From Bacteroidota bacterium (GTDB taxonomy: Bacteria; Bacteroidota; Bacteroidia; AKYH767-A; OLB10), in the NCBI GenBank assembly GCA_016717325.1, contig JADKFV010000005.1, positions 39,859 through 103,858 of the forward strand: a stretch of 64,000 nt of DNA. Reading direction: 5' to 3'. The notes beneath the pieces are model-generated. The model made no database searches, was not told where the DNA came from, and saw only the letters and a program-made list of their open reading frames with translations. The position numbers and the translations under genes were made by a program. This document shows positions 50,077-58,831 of this stretch, in pieces. Positions within the stretch are counted from its first letter, which is position 1; each line of letters begins with the position of its first letter.

Positions 50077-51123
50077 ATGACAACTGATGAATTGATAATG
50101 CAACGATGTTTGCAACTGGCGCGAATGGGGGCAGGGTTCGTATCTCCCAATCCTATGGTTGGTTGCGTAATTGTATGCGATGGCAAAATTATTGGCGAAG
50201 GATATCATCAGCAATATGGGCAGGCACATGCCGAAGTTAATGCCATTGAAAGCGTGAAGGATAAAGCGATATTGAACAAAGCTACATTATATGTAAGCCT
50301 TGAACCCTGTGCCCATTATGGCAAAACTCCTCCATGCGCTGATTTAATTGTAAAGCATAAGCTCGCCAAAGTAGTAATAGCGTGTACCGATCCTTTTGCC
50401 GAAGTGAACGGAAAAGGCATAGCGAAGTTGCAGGCAGCTAATATCGAAGTGGTAACCGGAGTGCTTGAAAAAGAAGCCACGGAGCTCAATAAATATTTTT
50501 TATATGCCACCAAAAATAAACTACCGTATGTGATTTTAAAGTGGGCGCAAACAGCCGATAAGTTTATTGCTCCGTTAAATATTGAAGATGAACCCAAAGA
50601 AGTATTCAAAGTAAGCAACACGTTGGCACACATACATGCACATAAGTTGCGGAGCGAAGTTGATAGTATAATGGTTGGGACAAATACTGCAGCTCAAGAC
50701 AATCCAGCACTTAATGTGCGTAACTATTTTGGAAGGAATCCAGTTAGAGTTTTGCTCGACCGGAGTCTACGTTTACAGCCACCGTTAAAGCTATTGGATA
50801 AAACTTGCCGTACAATAGTTTTTACAGAAAAAGAAGCTGAATCCGTTGAAAATATTGAATTAATTACTTTGCCTTTCGATAATTTTCTGCTGCCAAATAT
50901 TTTGAAACACTTATGCGAAAATAAAATTCAATCGCTCCTGGTCGAAGGAGGATCGCTTTTGCTGCAATCATTTATTGACCAAAATTTGTGGAACGAGGCC
51001 ATTATATACAACAGCAAAAATGAATTGGGCGAAGGCGTTCGTGCACCTATATTGGATGTGGCAGACCATATTCAAACTGAATTAGGTGATAATACGATTT
51101 TGCAATTCTACAACAGGGTGTAA
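50077..51123 (+). CDS. ribD: Bifunctional riboflavin deaminase/reductase
   Basis: Steps two and three of riboflavin synthesis. The N-terminal cytidine-deaminase-like domain has the zinc site HAEVNA (H51, E53) and C78/C87 in LEPCAHYGKTPPCADL. The C-terminal reductase domain (about 150-348) has KLRSEVDSIMVGTNTAAQDNPALNVR, the NADPH/substrate loop, and LLVEGGSLLLQSFI. 348 residues, normal. No FMN riboswitch is visible in the 75-bp upstream gap, and no other rib gene lies in the window. Confidence 0.95.
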   Translation: MTTDELIMQRCLQLARMGAGFVSPNPMVGCVIVCDGKIIGEGYHQQYGQAHAEVNAIESVKDKAILNKATLYVSLEPCAHYGKTPPCADLIVKHKLAKVVIACTDPFAEVNGKGIAKLQAANIEVVTGVLEKEATELNKYFLYATKNKLPYVILKWAQTADKFIAPLNIEDEPKEVFKVSNTLAHIHAHKLRSEVDSIMVGTNTAAQDNPALNVRNYFGRNPVRVLLDRSLRLQPPLKLLDKTCRTIVFTEKEAESVENIELITLPFDNFLLPNILKHLCENKIQSLLVEGGSLLLQSFIDQNLWNEAIIYNSKNELGEGVRAPILDVADHIQTELGDNTILQFYNRV

Positions 51124-51180
51124 CATTCGAAGTTGTGTATTGGGTTTTTTGTATTAATTTTACGGCTCCTAAATCTATTC

Positions 51181-52548
51181 ATGTTTTATAAGAAAATTAT
51201 TTTATCAGCAATTCTGCTTGCATCACCTTTTACTATTGTGGCGCAAAAATTGGTGCACCCTACCGGTATTTTTGCTGTGAGCGATTCAATTGACGCAGCA
51301 ATCGAGGATGATATTTATACCCTTGATTATGTTGATGGTGTAGTACTAAGGTATAATTGGGCTATACTTCAACCTGGTAAGAGCACTTTTAATTTTGCTC
51401 CTGTGCTTAGCGAAATATCTAAGGCTAAATTTTATGGCAAAAAAGTTTCGTTGGGAATAGTGTGTGGTGCCGGTATTCCTCATTGGATATATGATGAGGG
51501 CGTTGCGAAGCTTGATTTTAAAGAGATTCCATATCAAGGTGAAAGCGACAAGGTTATTTCTTTCAGTATGTGCGCTCCCTGGGACAAAACATATTTGAAA
51601 TATTTTAAAGACTTTATCATTCAATTGAACAGTGCGCTTCAAGCAGATACAAGCATATATAATAACATTGTTCAGGTAAAAGTTGGAGGTGTAAACCGTT
51701 ATTCGCTTGAACTGGCATTACCAAGTGAAGTAAACCTTACCAATGGCAAAGATACTTCAACCAATGCAACAGAGATATGGCAAAGTGTTGGTTACAAACC
51801 ATATTTTGTGCTTGATGCTTTTTCGCAAATTGTGAGACATTACCGTTCCGTTTTCAAAACAAAAGCGCTGAACATTCCCTTTATTCCCGATCCATACAGT
51901 TTGCCTTTAATTGGAAGTGCCGGACAAGCCATTGGCAAAAACAAGCAAACACTTATGGCACAGTTGATTGATAAATCTGTTTTAATTGCCGGCAATAAAC
52001 TGATGGTACAATGGAATGCATTGAATAAAAATTTTGTGCCTCTGGCCCTTGATTCTGCTATGCAAAACGGTGCATATGGCGGATTGCAGATTTCTTTTAA
52101 ATATTATGGAAATCCTCCAGGTGATAAGAGCGATTCGTTGATGTACTTATTCGATTATGCATTTGCCAAAAACATTAACTACATGGAATTGCATTGCGGT
52201 ACTTTGCGCAATCTGCCCGAAGCAGCAAAATATGGCTACGACCTTTTTCATACCCGCGATGGCCAGATAACCGAAGACATATTAGTACCCCATCTTTACA
52301 ACAATGCGCCAAATCCATTCGTTGATTTTACATATATTAAGCTAACAGCAAAAGCACCACGCAAACCTGCTATGCAGTTGTTCGACTGTAACGGAATTTT
52401 CATTCGCGAGTTTTCTCCGGTAAAGATTGACGAGTACGAATATCTGTATTTTATATCGGGCGAGAATTTGCCTTCCGGTACGTATACAGTATACGTTAAA
52501 GTTCGTGAAAAACAAATGGGAATGAAAATTCTTAAAATCAATAAGTGA
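51181..52548 (+). CDS. Secreted TIM-barrel-like protein with T9SS type A sorting domain
   Basis: About 455 residues from the ATG at 51181 (MFYKKIILSAILLASPFTIVAQ signal). The body begins GVVLRYNWAILQPGKSTFNFAPVLSEI, with later KVSLGIVCGAGIPHWIYDEG, which resembles beta-galactosidase/GH-type TIM barrels; a catalytic pair is not certain. It ends in a T9SS sorting domain: NNAPNPFVDFTYIKL ... MQLFDCNGIFIREF ... LPSGTYTVYVKV...MKILKINK. A surface or secreted sugar-active protein is a reasonable guess only. Its stop is 4 bp from that of the convergent TMTC-like gene. Confidence 0.72.
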   Translation: MFYKKIILSAILLASPFTIVAQKLVHPTGIFAVSDSIDAAIEDDIYTLDYVDGVVLRYNWAILQPGKSTFNFAPVLSEISKAKFYGKKVSLGIVCGAGIPHWIYDEGVAKLDFKEIPYQGESDKVISFSMCAPWDKTYLKYFKDFIIQLNSALQADTSIYNNIVQVKVGGVNRYSLELALPSEVNLTNGKDTSTNATEIWQSVGYKPYFVLDAFSQIVRHYRSVFKTKALNIPFIPDPYSLPLIGSAGQAIGKNKQTLMAQLIDKSVLIAGNKLMVQWNALNKNFVPLALDSAMQNGAYGGLQISFKYYGNPPGDKSDSLMYLFDYAFAKNINYMELHCGTLRNLPEAAKYGYDLFHTRDGQITEDILVPHLYNNAPNPFVDFTYIKLTAKAPRKPAMQLFDCNGIFIREFSPVKIDEYEYLYFISGENLPSGTYTVYVKVREKQMGMKILKINK

Positions 52549-52551
52549 TTT

Positions 52552-54276
52552 TTATTTACATACTTCGTTGTATGCTTTTATTGCTGCATCGAAATTCATA
52601 GATGCCGCCTTGCCAAAATTTACACACGCTTCCTGTTTATTATTCATGTTGATATACATCACGCCAAGGTTGTAATAAATCTCAGGATTATTCGGTTTTA
52701 GCTGAAGCGATTTTGCATAATCTGCCTTTGCGGCTTCGGGCTGATTGAGCATAGAGTATGCCTGTCCACGTTTGGTATATGCATCGGTATATTTTTGGTC
52801 TAGCGATATAGCTTTGTTTAAATCGTTAAGTGCGGCCTGATACTTACCCGTTTGTCCATAGCAGTTTGCTCTGTTGAACCATGCCTGTGCATAGTTTGGG
52901 TTATACTTTATGGCCGAGTTAAAATTTTCTTCTGCCTGTGGAATTTGACCCAGTTTATAATATGCATCGCCCAAATTATTAAGCGCATGCCCTGCAGTGG
53001 GAAACTGCTGTGTGGCATCGGTCCAGAGCGTAATACTGGTTTTCCAAACTTTGCAACGGGCGTTGGTTAATGTAAAATATATAACGGAAAAAATGCCAAC
53101 ACACGACAAATAAATGGCAATCTGTTGTTTGTTTTTTTGCAAGGCTTCATACAAAAAAGTACAAAGAATCAAGTATATTCCTATACAAGGAATGTAAGTA
53201 TATCGCTCCGAAAAAATTGTCGGGCCTACAGGCACTAACATCAAAACAAGAAAAACCGTAACGATAAAAAAAGCTAAACCAAAGAATATAGTTTTGTTTT
53301 TTTTGAACGTATAAATCAATAAGCCAATGAGTATTAGCGGGAAAATTATTGCTGCGTAGTATTGAATTGCAATGCCCTGTCCAACGCGTTCGGGGTAGGG
53401 GTAGTAAGCTGATTGATTGAAGGGTACTATCATTTTAACTACATACATAAGACAATTGTGCGAAGCAAAAAATATACGTTCCATAAAATTATATTGCCCG
53501 GTAGCATCTATTGTGCCTTCGTCTTTCACAACTTTTAATTCAACAATCCCCATGGTTAAAGAAACCACCACAAAAATTATTTTGTCCAGTATCAATTTTG
53601 CATTCCATTTTCTTTGGTACCAATAGTCGAGTAAAAACATTACGGGTACAAATGATACTGCCATTACTTTTGAAAGTACAGCGAGAATAAAAAACAACAG
53701 TGTGAGAAAATAATATTTTGCTGCCATGTCTTTTTGCAAATATTTGATGTAATAAATTGCAGCAATGAAAAAGAAAAAGGCATACAATAAATCTTTGCGT
53801 TCGCTTGCCCAACAAACCGATTCGGTGCGCAATGGCGACAATGCAAATAACAATGTTACACCCAATGCAATGTAATTGTTTTTGCTTAGTTTACTTACAA
53901 AAATGAAAACCGAAATGGCACATAAAGCATGCAGAATGATGCTTACAGCATGATAGCCTTTTGGCGATATGCCGAAGAAATGATACTCTATAGCATAACT
54001 CAAAATGTGAAGCGGTTGATAATTTCCAAAATAGGATTCAGTAAAAATTCGTTTGATATTTTCACTGCTCAAAGATCTAATCAAGGGATTGTCGACTATA
54101 TAATTTGGATCGTCCCAATTGGTAAGTTCATTTTGTAAGGCTGGAATAAATGCTACAAAAGCTGCCATGCCACAAAGGGCAATCATCCACCATGAATATG
54201 ATGTTTTTGCAGGACTGTTTTTTTTGATATTTTGTTTTTGCGGTGAAATCGGTTTACTAATATTCGCTTTTTTCAT
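52552..54276 (-). CDS. Membrane glycosyltransferase-like protein with TPR repeats (TMTC-like)
   Basis: 574 residues. The N-terminal two-thirds form about 10-11 membrane helices with PMT/GT39-like features: FVAFIPALQNELTNWDDPNYIVDNPLI (the D-D loop in the first periplasmic loop) and ALSPLRTESVCWASERKDLLYAFFFF. The C-terminal third has four to five TPR repeats (AGHALNNLGDAYYKLGQIPQAEENFNSAIKYNPNYAQAWFNRANCYGQTGKYQ...). The layout is that of TMTC O-mannosyltransferases, which add sugar from a polyprenyl donor to exported proteins; bacterial members are mostly untested. ATG at 54276, 5 bp after the LUD gene. Confidence 0.82.
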   Translation of the reverse strand: MKKANISKPISPQKQNIKKNSPAKTSYSWWMIALCGMAAFVAFIPALQNELTNWDDPNYIVDNPLIRSLSSENIKRIFTESYFGNYQPLHILSYAIEYHFFGISPKGYHAVSIILHALCAISVFIFVSKLSKNNYIALGVTLLFALSPLRTESVCWASERKDLLYAFFFFIAAIYYIKYLQKDMAAKYYFLTLLFFILAVLSKVMAVSFVPVMFLLDYWYQRKWNAKLILDKIIFVVVSLTMGIVELKVVKDEGTIDATGQYNFMERIFFASHNCLMYVVKMIVPFNQSAYYPYPERVGQGIAIQYYAAIIFPLILIGLLIYTFKKNKTIFFGLAFFIVTVFLVLMLVPVGPTIFSERYTYIPCIGIYLILCTFLYEALQKNKQQIAIYLSCVGIFSVIYFTLTNARCKVWKTSITLWTDATQQFPTAGHALNNLGDAYYKLGQIPQAEENFNSAIKYNPNYAQAWFNRANCYGQTGKYQAALNDLNKAISLDQKYTDAYTKRGQAYSMLNQPEAAKADYAKSLQLKPNNPEIYYNLGVMYINMNNKQEACVNFGKAASMNFDAAIKAYNEVCK

Positions 54277-54281
54277 ATTAA

Positions 54282-54910
54282 TTATTTTTCTAAAGAAAGT
54301 GCGTTGTCAAGATTTTCGGCAACAAACAAATAAATATTTTTCTCGGCAATTTTCTGGTTCAATTCGTTATAGGTGTATGGGCGGCACATGGCATGTGCCG
54401 TAGTGATGTATAAACCATTAGATTGCACAGTTTTTCTTTTGCCAAATAATCCATTGCCTCGCTTAGTCTTTGAAAAATTCTGCTTGCATCAATTATCAAA
54501 ATAATATTGTCGGTTATACTCAATGCTTGTTTTACAGGAGCGAATGCATCCCGAAAAATAAGCTCGCCACCTACAAGTAATGCATCACATTTTTGTACAA
54601 AGCAATATTTTAAGTTCGATTTAAAATCGATTTGAACTCCCGGAAATTCGAAATACTTTAGCAAGGCATTTGTGGGGATATCGCAAAAAGAAAGTTCGTT
54701 CCAATTATGATTTTCACATAATGCTAAAAAACTTTCAGCCAACGATATTTCATTTTCACAATAAAAAAAATTACCATTTTGCTGTGTAAATACCTTGGCA
54801 AAATCTATTAATAAATCATCCGATGCCGTCAGTACATTATGCGCATTGTCAATATCAGGATAAGCAGTTTCGGAAGGCAATACCAACGAAGCACGAATCT
54901 TCTTCAGCAT
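54282..54910 (-). CDS. LUD-domain (LutC-like) protein, divergent (apparent frameshift)
   Basis: ATG at 54910 (MLKKIRASLVLPSE). NGNFFYCENEISLAESFLALCENHNW and VQKCDALLVGGELIFRDAFAPVKQALSITDNIILIIDASRI follow the LUD pattern (sugar/lactate-utilisation type, often next to lutAB or alone in Bacteroidota). The conserved GPSRTADIE ending is replaced. One missing base near 54417 moves the frame into GLYITTAHAMCRPYTYNELNQKIAEKNIYLFVAENLDNALSLEK, for 209 residues and a stop at 54282-54284. Function is not certain; its short spacing suggests an operon with the TMTC-like gene. Confidence 0.65.
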
Positions 54911-55019
54911 TTTTTCTTTATTGACTAAACTATTCAAAATTGTTTTTTTTGGGAAGCAATGTTAATGATATTTCTTCTTTTTGCAATGAAACGGAACTTC
55001 CAATATCCGCAGTTACGCT

Positions 55020-55780
55020 TTAATCAGGCGCTAAGTCTTCTCTTGCTTTGCAATGCTGAGGTACTAAGTTTTTTCTTGGCTTTGCAATGCTGGGGTAAGA
55101 AGTATACTCCTGGCTTTTCTATTCTTAGGTCCGAAGTTTACTCTTGGCCTTGCAATGTTGAGGTACGAAGTATACTCTTGGCTTTGCAATGCTGAGGTAC
55201 GAAGTATACTCTTGGCTTTGAAATGCTGAGGTACGAAGTATACTCTTGGCTTTGCAATGCTGAGGTACGAAGCATCTCTGCCAGAATAGGAGTAGCGTAT
55301 AATGATCGTTTTCAAATGAGGAAAGAGTAATAATTGGTTTTGCACCTGAGTTGCGAAGTATAACTGGCTTGCAATGCTGGGGGAGCATCTCTGCCACTAG
55401 GAGGGGCGGGAAATGAGTCGTTTGAAAAAGTGCATACGCAGCAGAGATGCTTCGTACCTCAGCATGACAACTGCGAAAGCAGAACAATTACACAGCATCT
55501 TTGCCTTAATAGAAGTAGCGTAAAATTATCTAACCTAATATGATGCATAAATTTTCTCTGGTTTTGCACTGTTGAGTTGCGAAGTATAATCTTGGCTTTG
55601 CAATGCTGAGGTACGAAGCATCTCTGCAAAATAGGAGTAAGCGTAAATGATCGTTTGCAAATGAGTCGTTTGAAAAAGTGCATACGCAGCAGAGATGCTT
55701 CGTACCTCAGCATGACAACTGCGAAAGCAGAGATGCTTCGTACCTCAGCATTACAATTGTGAGAGCAGAATGATTACGTA
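55020..55780. repeat. 34-bp tandem and inverted repeat array, left of the GIY-YIG gene
   Basis: About seven to eight units of 34 bp (CTTGGCTTTGCAATGCTGAG then GTACGAAGTATACT) run from ~55028 to 55275, then longer mosaic units with ...GAAGCATCTCTGCCAGAATA and inverted copies (GCAGAGATGCTTCGTACCTC). The stretch from about 55430 to 55730 is repeated nearly unchanged at 56450-56790. There is no gene in 54938-55892; short apparent frames are created by the repeat. Confidence 0.85.
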
Positions 55781-55892
55781 ATAGACATGCTTAGAACCTT
55801 GACATTACAATTACGATAGCAAGAATTAACTAGTAAAAAAGACAATATTTTATTCTAAAAATTCTTACCTCTGCCAAAGAAATTTCAATAAA

Positions 55893-56201
55893 ATGAAACC
55901 AATTGGAACTCATAACTACTTCGTTTATATTGTAACCAATAAAAACCGAACTGTACTATATACCGGAGTGACTAATGATTTGGAACGGAGATTATATGAG
56001 CATGAAAAAAATTCGAAATCAATAAACAAAACTTTTACAGGAAGATACAATGCTTATTTTCTTATTTATTGGGAAAGTTTTCAATATATTCAACATGCGA
56101 TTGAGCGTGAAAAAGAGATAAAAGGTTGGACACGATTAAAAAAAGAAAACCTCATCAATGGTTTTAATCCTGATTGGAAATTTTTAAACGATGAAATTTA
56201 G
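55893..56201 (+). CDS. GIY-YIG nuclease family protein (YhbQ/UPF0213-like)
   Basis: A 102-residue single-domain protein. The GIY-like strand is YFVYIVTN and the YIG-like one YTGVTNDLERRLYEHE, with the catalytic arginine in that helix and the glutamate in AIEREKEIKGW; all key positions are present. Stand-alone GIY-YIG proteins of this size nick or cleave DNA in a few tested cases, but most are unstudied. The gene has no operon partner and sits between two ~300-bp direct repeats (about 55430-55730 and 56450-56790). ATG at 55893. Confidence 0.88.
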   Translation: MKPIGTHNYFVYIVTNKNRTVLYTGVTNDLERRLYEHEKNSKSINKTFTGRYNAYFLIYWESFQYIQHAIEREKEIKGWTRLKKENLINGFNPDWKFLNDEI

Positions 56202-56229
56202 AAATCCTTTTTACATTGATTAGAAATGA

Positions 56230-56800
56230 TTTTTTACTTGACTTTGAAATGCTGAGGTACGAAGCATCTTTGCCAGAATAGGAGTAGCGTGAAATGATCG
56301 TTTTTAATATGAGGAAAGAATAATAACCTTGGCTTTGCACTACTGAGTTGCGAAGTATAATCTTGGCTTTGCAATGCTGAGGTACGAAGCATCTCTGCCA
56401 GAATAAGAGTAGCGTATAATGATCGTTTTCAAATGAGTCGTTTGCAAAAGTGCATACGCAGCAGAGATGCTTCGTTCCTCAGCATGACAACTGCGAAAGC
56501 AGAGATGCTTCGTACCTCAGCATGACAACTGCGAAAGCAGAATGATTACACAGCATCTTTGCCTTAATAGAAGTAGCGTAAAATTATCTAACCTAATATG
56601 ATGCATAAATTTTCTCTTGGTTTTGCACTGTTGAGTTGCGAAGTATAATCTTGGCTTTGCAATGCTGAGGTACGAAGCATCTCTGCCAGAATAAGAGTTG
56701 CGTAAAAAGTGATCGTTTGCAAATGAGTCGTTTGCAAAAGTGCATACGCAGCAGAGATGCTTCGTACCTCAGCATGACAATTGCGAAAGCCAAGCTGATT
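56230..56800. repeat. Mosaic repeat array, right of the GIY-YIG gene
   Basis: Same family as 55020-55780. The copy from about 56450 to 56790 carries, in order, the CGCAGCAGAGATGCTTCGT inverted unit (here doubled, with a ~43-bp period), ACACAGCATCTTTGCC, TTATCTAACCTAATATGATG, GCACTGTTGAGTTGCGAAGT and GCTGAGGTACGAAGCATCTC, in the same order and orientation as the left copy. Between 56202 and 56898 no gene is seen. Confidence 0.85.
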
Positions 56801-56898
56801 CGTACCTCAGAGTAACAATAATGATCACATGTCAATTACCAGAGCGCAACTATTGCAACAAAAATTATACATTCGCAGCCTCATTCAAAAAATAAAAA

Positions 56899-57339
56899 AT
56901 GAAGCAAACAACAGGCACCATATACACTGCCAAGGGCGCAATGAAAGTTGTGTTTTATGACGAAGATGCTCCACTTACTGTGGCCAACTTTGTAAAATTA
57001 AGTAAGTCGGGATTTTATGATGGGCTTACATTTCACCGCGTAATTCCAAATTTTGTAATTCAAGGTGGTTGTCCCACCGGAACCGGAACTGGCGGACCGG
57101 GTTACAAAATTAATTGCGAACTTACAGGCAACAATCAATTTCACGACAGGGGAGTGCTATCGATGGCACATGCAGGACGCAATACAGGCGGCTCCCAATT
57201 TTTTGTCTGCCACAGTCGCGCAAATACTGCACACCTCGATCGTCAACATACTTGCTTTGGAAAAGTAGTAGATGGACTCGATGTGATTGATGCTATAGTT
57301 GCGGGCGATAAAATCGACAAAATTGTAATTGACGAATAA
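56899..57339 (+). CDS. Cyclophilin-type peptidyl-prolyl cis-trans isomerase
   Basis: A 146-residue cytosolic cyclophilin without signal peptide (PpiB type). Active-site arginine and neighbours are in FHRVIPNFVIQGG, followed by GGPGYKINCE, MAHAGRNTGGSQFFVC and HLDRQHTCFGKVVDG. It speeds proline isomerisation in protein folding. ATG at 56899. Its own strong terminator follows, so it is monocistronic. Frame intact. Confidence 0.94.
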   Translation: MKQTTGTIYTAKGAMKVVFYDEDAPLTVANFVKLSKSGFYDGLTFHRVIPNFVIQGGCPTGTGTGGPGYKINCELTGNNQFHDRGVLSMAHAGRNTGGSQFFVCHSRANTAHLDRQHTCFGKVVDGLDVIDAIVAGDKIDKIVIDE

Positions 57340-57384
57340 ATCATTTTTCGAATAATTTTTTGAAGCAATTAGTAAAAAAAAAAA

Positions 57385-57413
57385 GGGATGTCGCATACGA
57401 CATCCCTTTTTTT
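57385..57413. terminator. Bidirectional intrinsic terminator after the cyclophilin gene
   Basis: Perfect 9-bp stem GGGATGTCG/CGACATCCC with loop CATA, preceded by ten or more A and followed by seven T. Lies 45 bp beyond the cyclophilin stop and can also end transcripts of the tail-fibre gene arriving on the other strand. Confidence 0.93.
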
Positions 57414-57469
57414 ATGCGTTTAAATCATACAAGGTTCAACCAATAAAAACAAAACGCTTGAAATTTTAA

Positions 57470-57512
57470 ATGCCGAAACTTTGGTCAGCATCTAGACCGC
57501 AGTGCCGGGACT
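57470..57512. repeat. Degenerate BIME-like double palindrome
   Basis: TGCCGAAACTTTGGTCAGCA then CTAGACCGCAGTGCCGGGA: both hairpins of the 40-nt element are recognisable but altered. Lies between the terminator and the tail-fibre gene. Confidence 0.65.
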
Positions 57513-57560
57513 CATCAACTTTTGAACTTTCTTAACATTCAAAACTCTTGAACTCTTAAA

Positions 57561-58831
57561 CTACTTAGTTACCACCATCAACTTGGTGTCCACACTTTCA
57601 TTATTAACCATCATTGTATACGTATAAGTGCCGGATGTAAGCTCATTGGCATTTATAGTAATTTTGCCCTTACCGGTATTGCTCACTGCTATTGATTTTA
57701 CAAGTTCGCCATTCAAACTACGAATAGCTAATTGAGCATTACGAACATCGCTCGCCAAACTATAGTGAATGATTGTAGTTTGATTGAACGGGTTGGGTTG
57801 GTTTTGGAATAATGTGTTTTCCGTTTTTTGTTTTGAGCTTTGAGTTCTTATGCTCGATGCATCACCATTCGAATATAGTATAGATTTTAAATTAGCAATT
57901 TCGTTTTTCAGTTCTTCGTTTTGCTTCGATAACTCTTGTACAGCTTTTACCAGTGGAACAGTAAACTCTGCATAGCTTAAACCATAAGGATCGCTTTCGT
58001 TTTGTGGTTTATACACACCACTAAAATCGTAACCCAGTTTTTGTGCTGCGATTTCAACATCTTGTGCTATAAATCCGGAATAAACTTTTTTCTCCTTATT
58101 GATTATTGCGGCTTCAATATTTTTATCGGTATGTAATTCATTATTTGCACCAATAAATTTATTTAAATCATGAATGTTATAATTGTAAGTAACAGGATTT
58201 AGCAAATTAATAAAGTCGAGGCCGGGCACATTTTCTTTTACATTCTTTTTAAAACGCCCATCGGAATAAATAACAAAACTACCTGCTGCCTTTACTGCCA
58301 TTACAGTAGTATTGCCAAGCATAACTAGGTTGCTTCCTGTGGCTATGGCTTCGAAACCCAATGATGTTGCATTTATCAAATTAGAAAATTTTATATCGGC
58401 AAATGCACCAATACCTGTATTGTAATTTCCTGTACTATCGCTTTTTAATGCCTGAAAACCATTGGCTGTGCATCCTACACCAACATCGTGCAATGGAAGT
58501 GCATATGACCCTGTTGCAGTATTACTACTGCCTTCACTATTTGAAGTGAGTGCACTAAACCCCACAGCAGTATTGTTTGTAGCTTTTCCATTTGACGATA
58601 AAGCATTAACAACGAAAGCCGAATTGTTACTTCCAAGTCCATTTGTTTGCAATGCAAAATATCCCGCTGCAGTATTGTTGGTGCCTGTAGTGTTTGAAAA
58701 AAGTGCCTTTCGGCCAAATGCAGAATTATTAGAAGCTGTGTTTGCTGCCAAAGCATTTTCGCCAAAGGCACTGTTGCTTGAACCAGTTGAGTTTGCTGTG
58801 AGTGCTTGTGCGCCAAATGCAGAATTGAAAC
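57561..58831 (-). pseudogene. Tail-fibre/endosialidase-chaperone-like T9SS protein, C-terminal part (split by IS)
   Basis: Encodes about 420 residues of repeats NSAFGxxAL..NT/S..N and TAVGFSAL (collagen-like head repeats of phage-tail-type proteins), then the peptidase S74 intramolecular chaperone domain (SDGRFKKNVKENVPGLDFINLLNPVTYNY ... YSGFIAQDVE), a coiled segment (KQNEELKNEIANLKSI), and a T9SS sorting domain (NPFNQTTIIHYSLASDVRNAQLAI ... LTSGTYTYTMMV). An apparent start at 58871 is made of IS sequence. The N-terminal part lies beyond the IS at 60229-60840. Removing the IS and one 8-bp duplicate joins the halves in frame (TTGSFN/SAFGAQAL) to one protein of 624 residues. Confidence 0.88.

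Noticed and set aside
55028..55275. CRISPR array
   Set aside because: Units follow each other without unique spacers, and no cas gene is in the window.
54959..55713. Small frames with LQCWGKKYTP or QHCKAKSILRTS repeats
   Set aside because: They are translations of the 34-bp array in different frames and have no start context.
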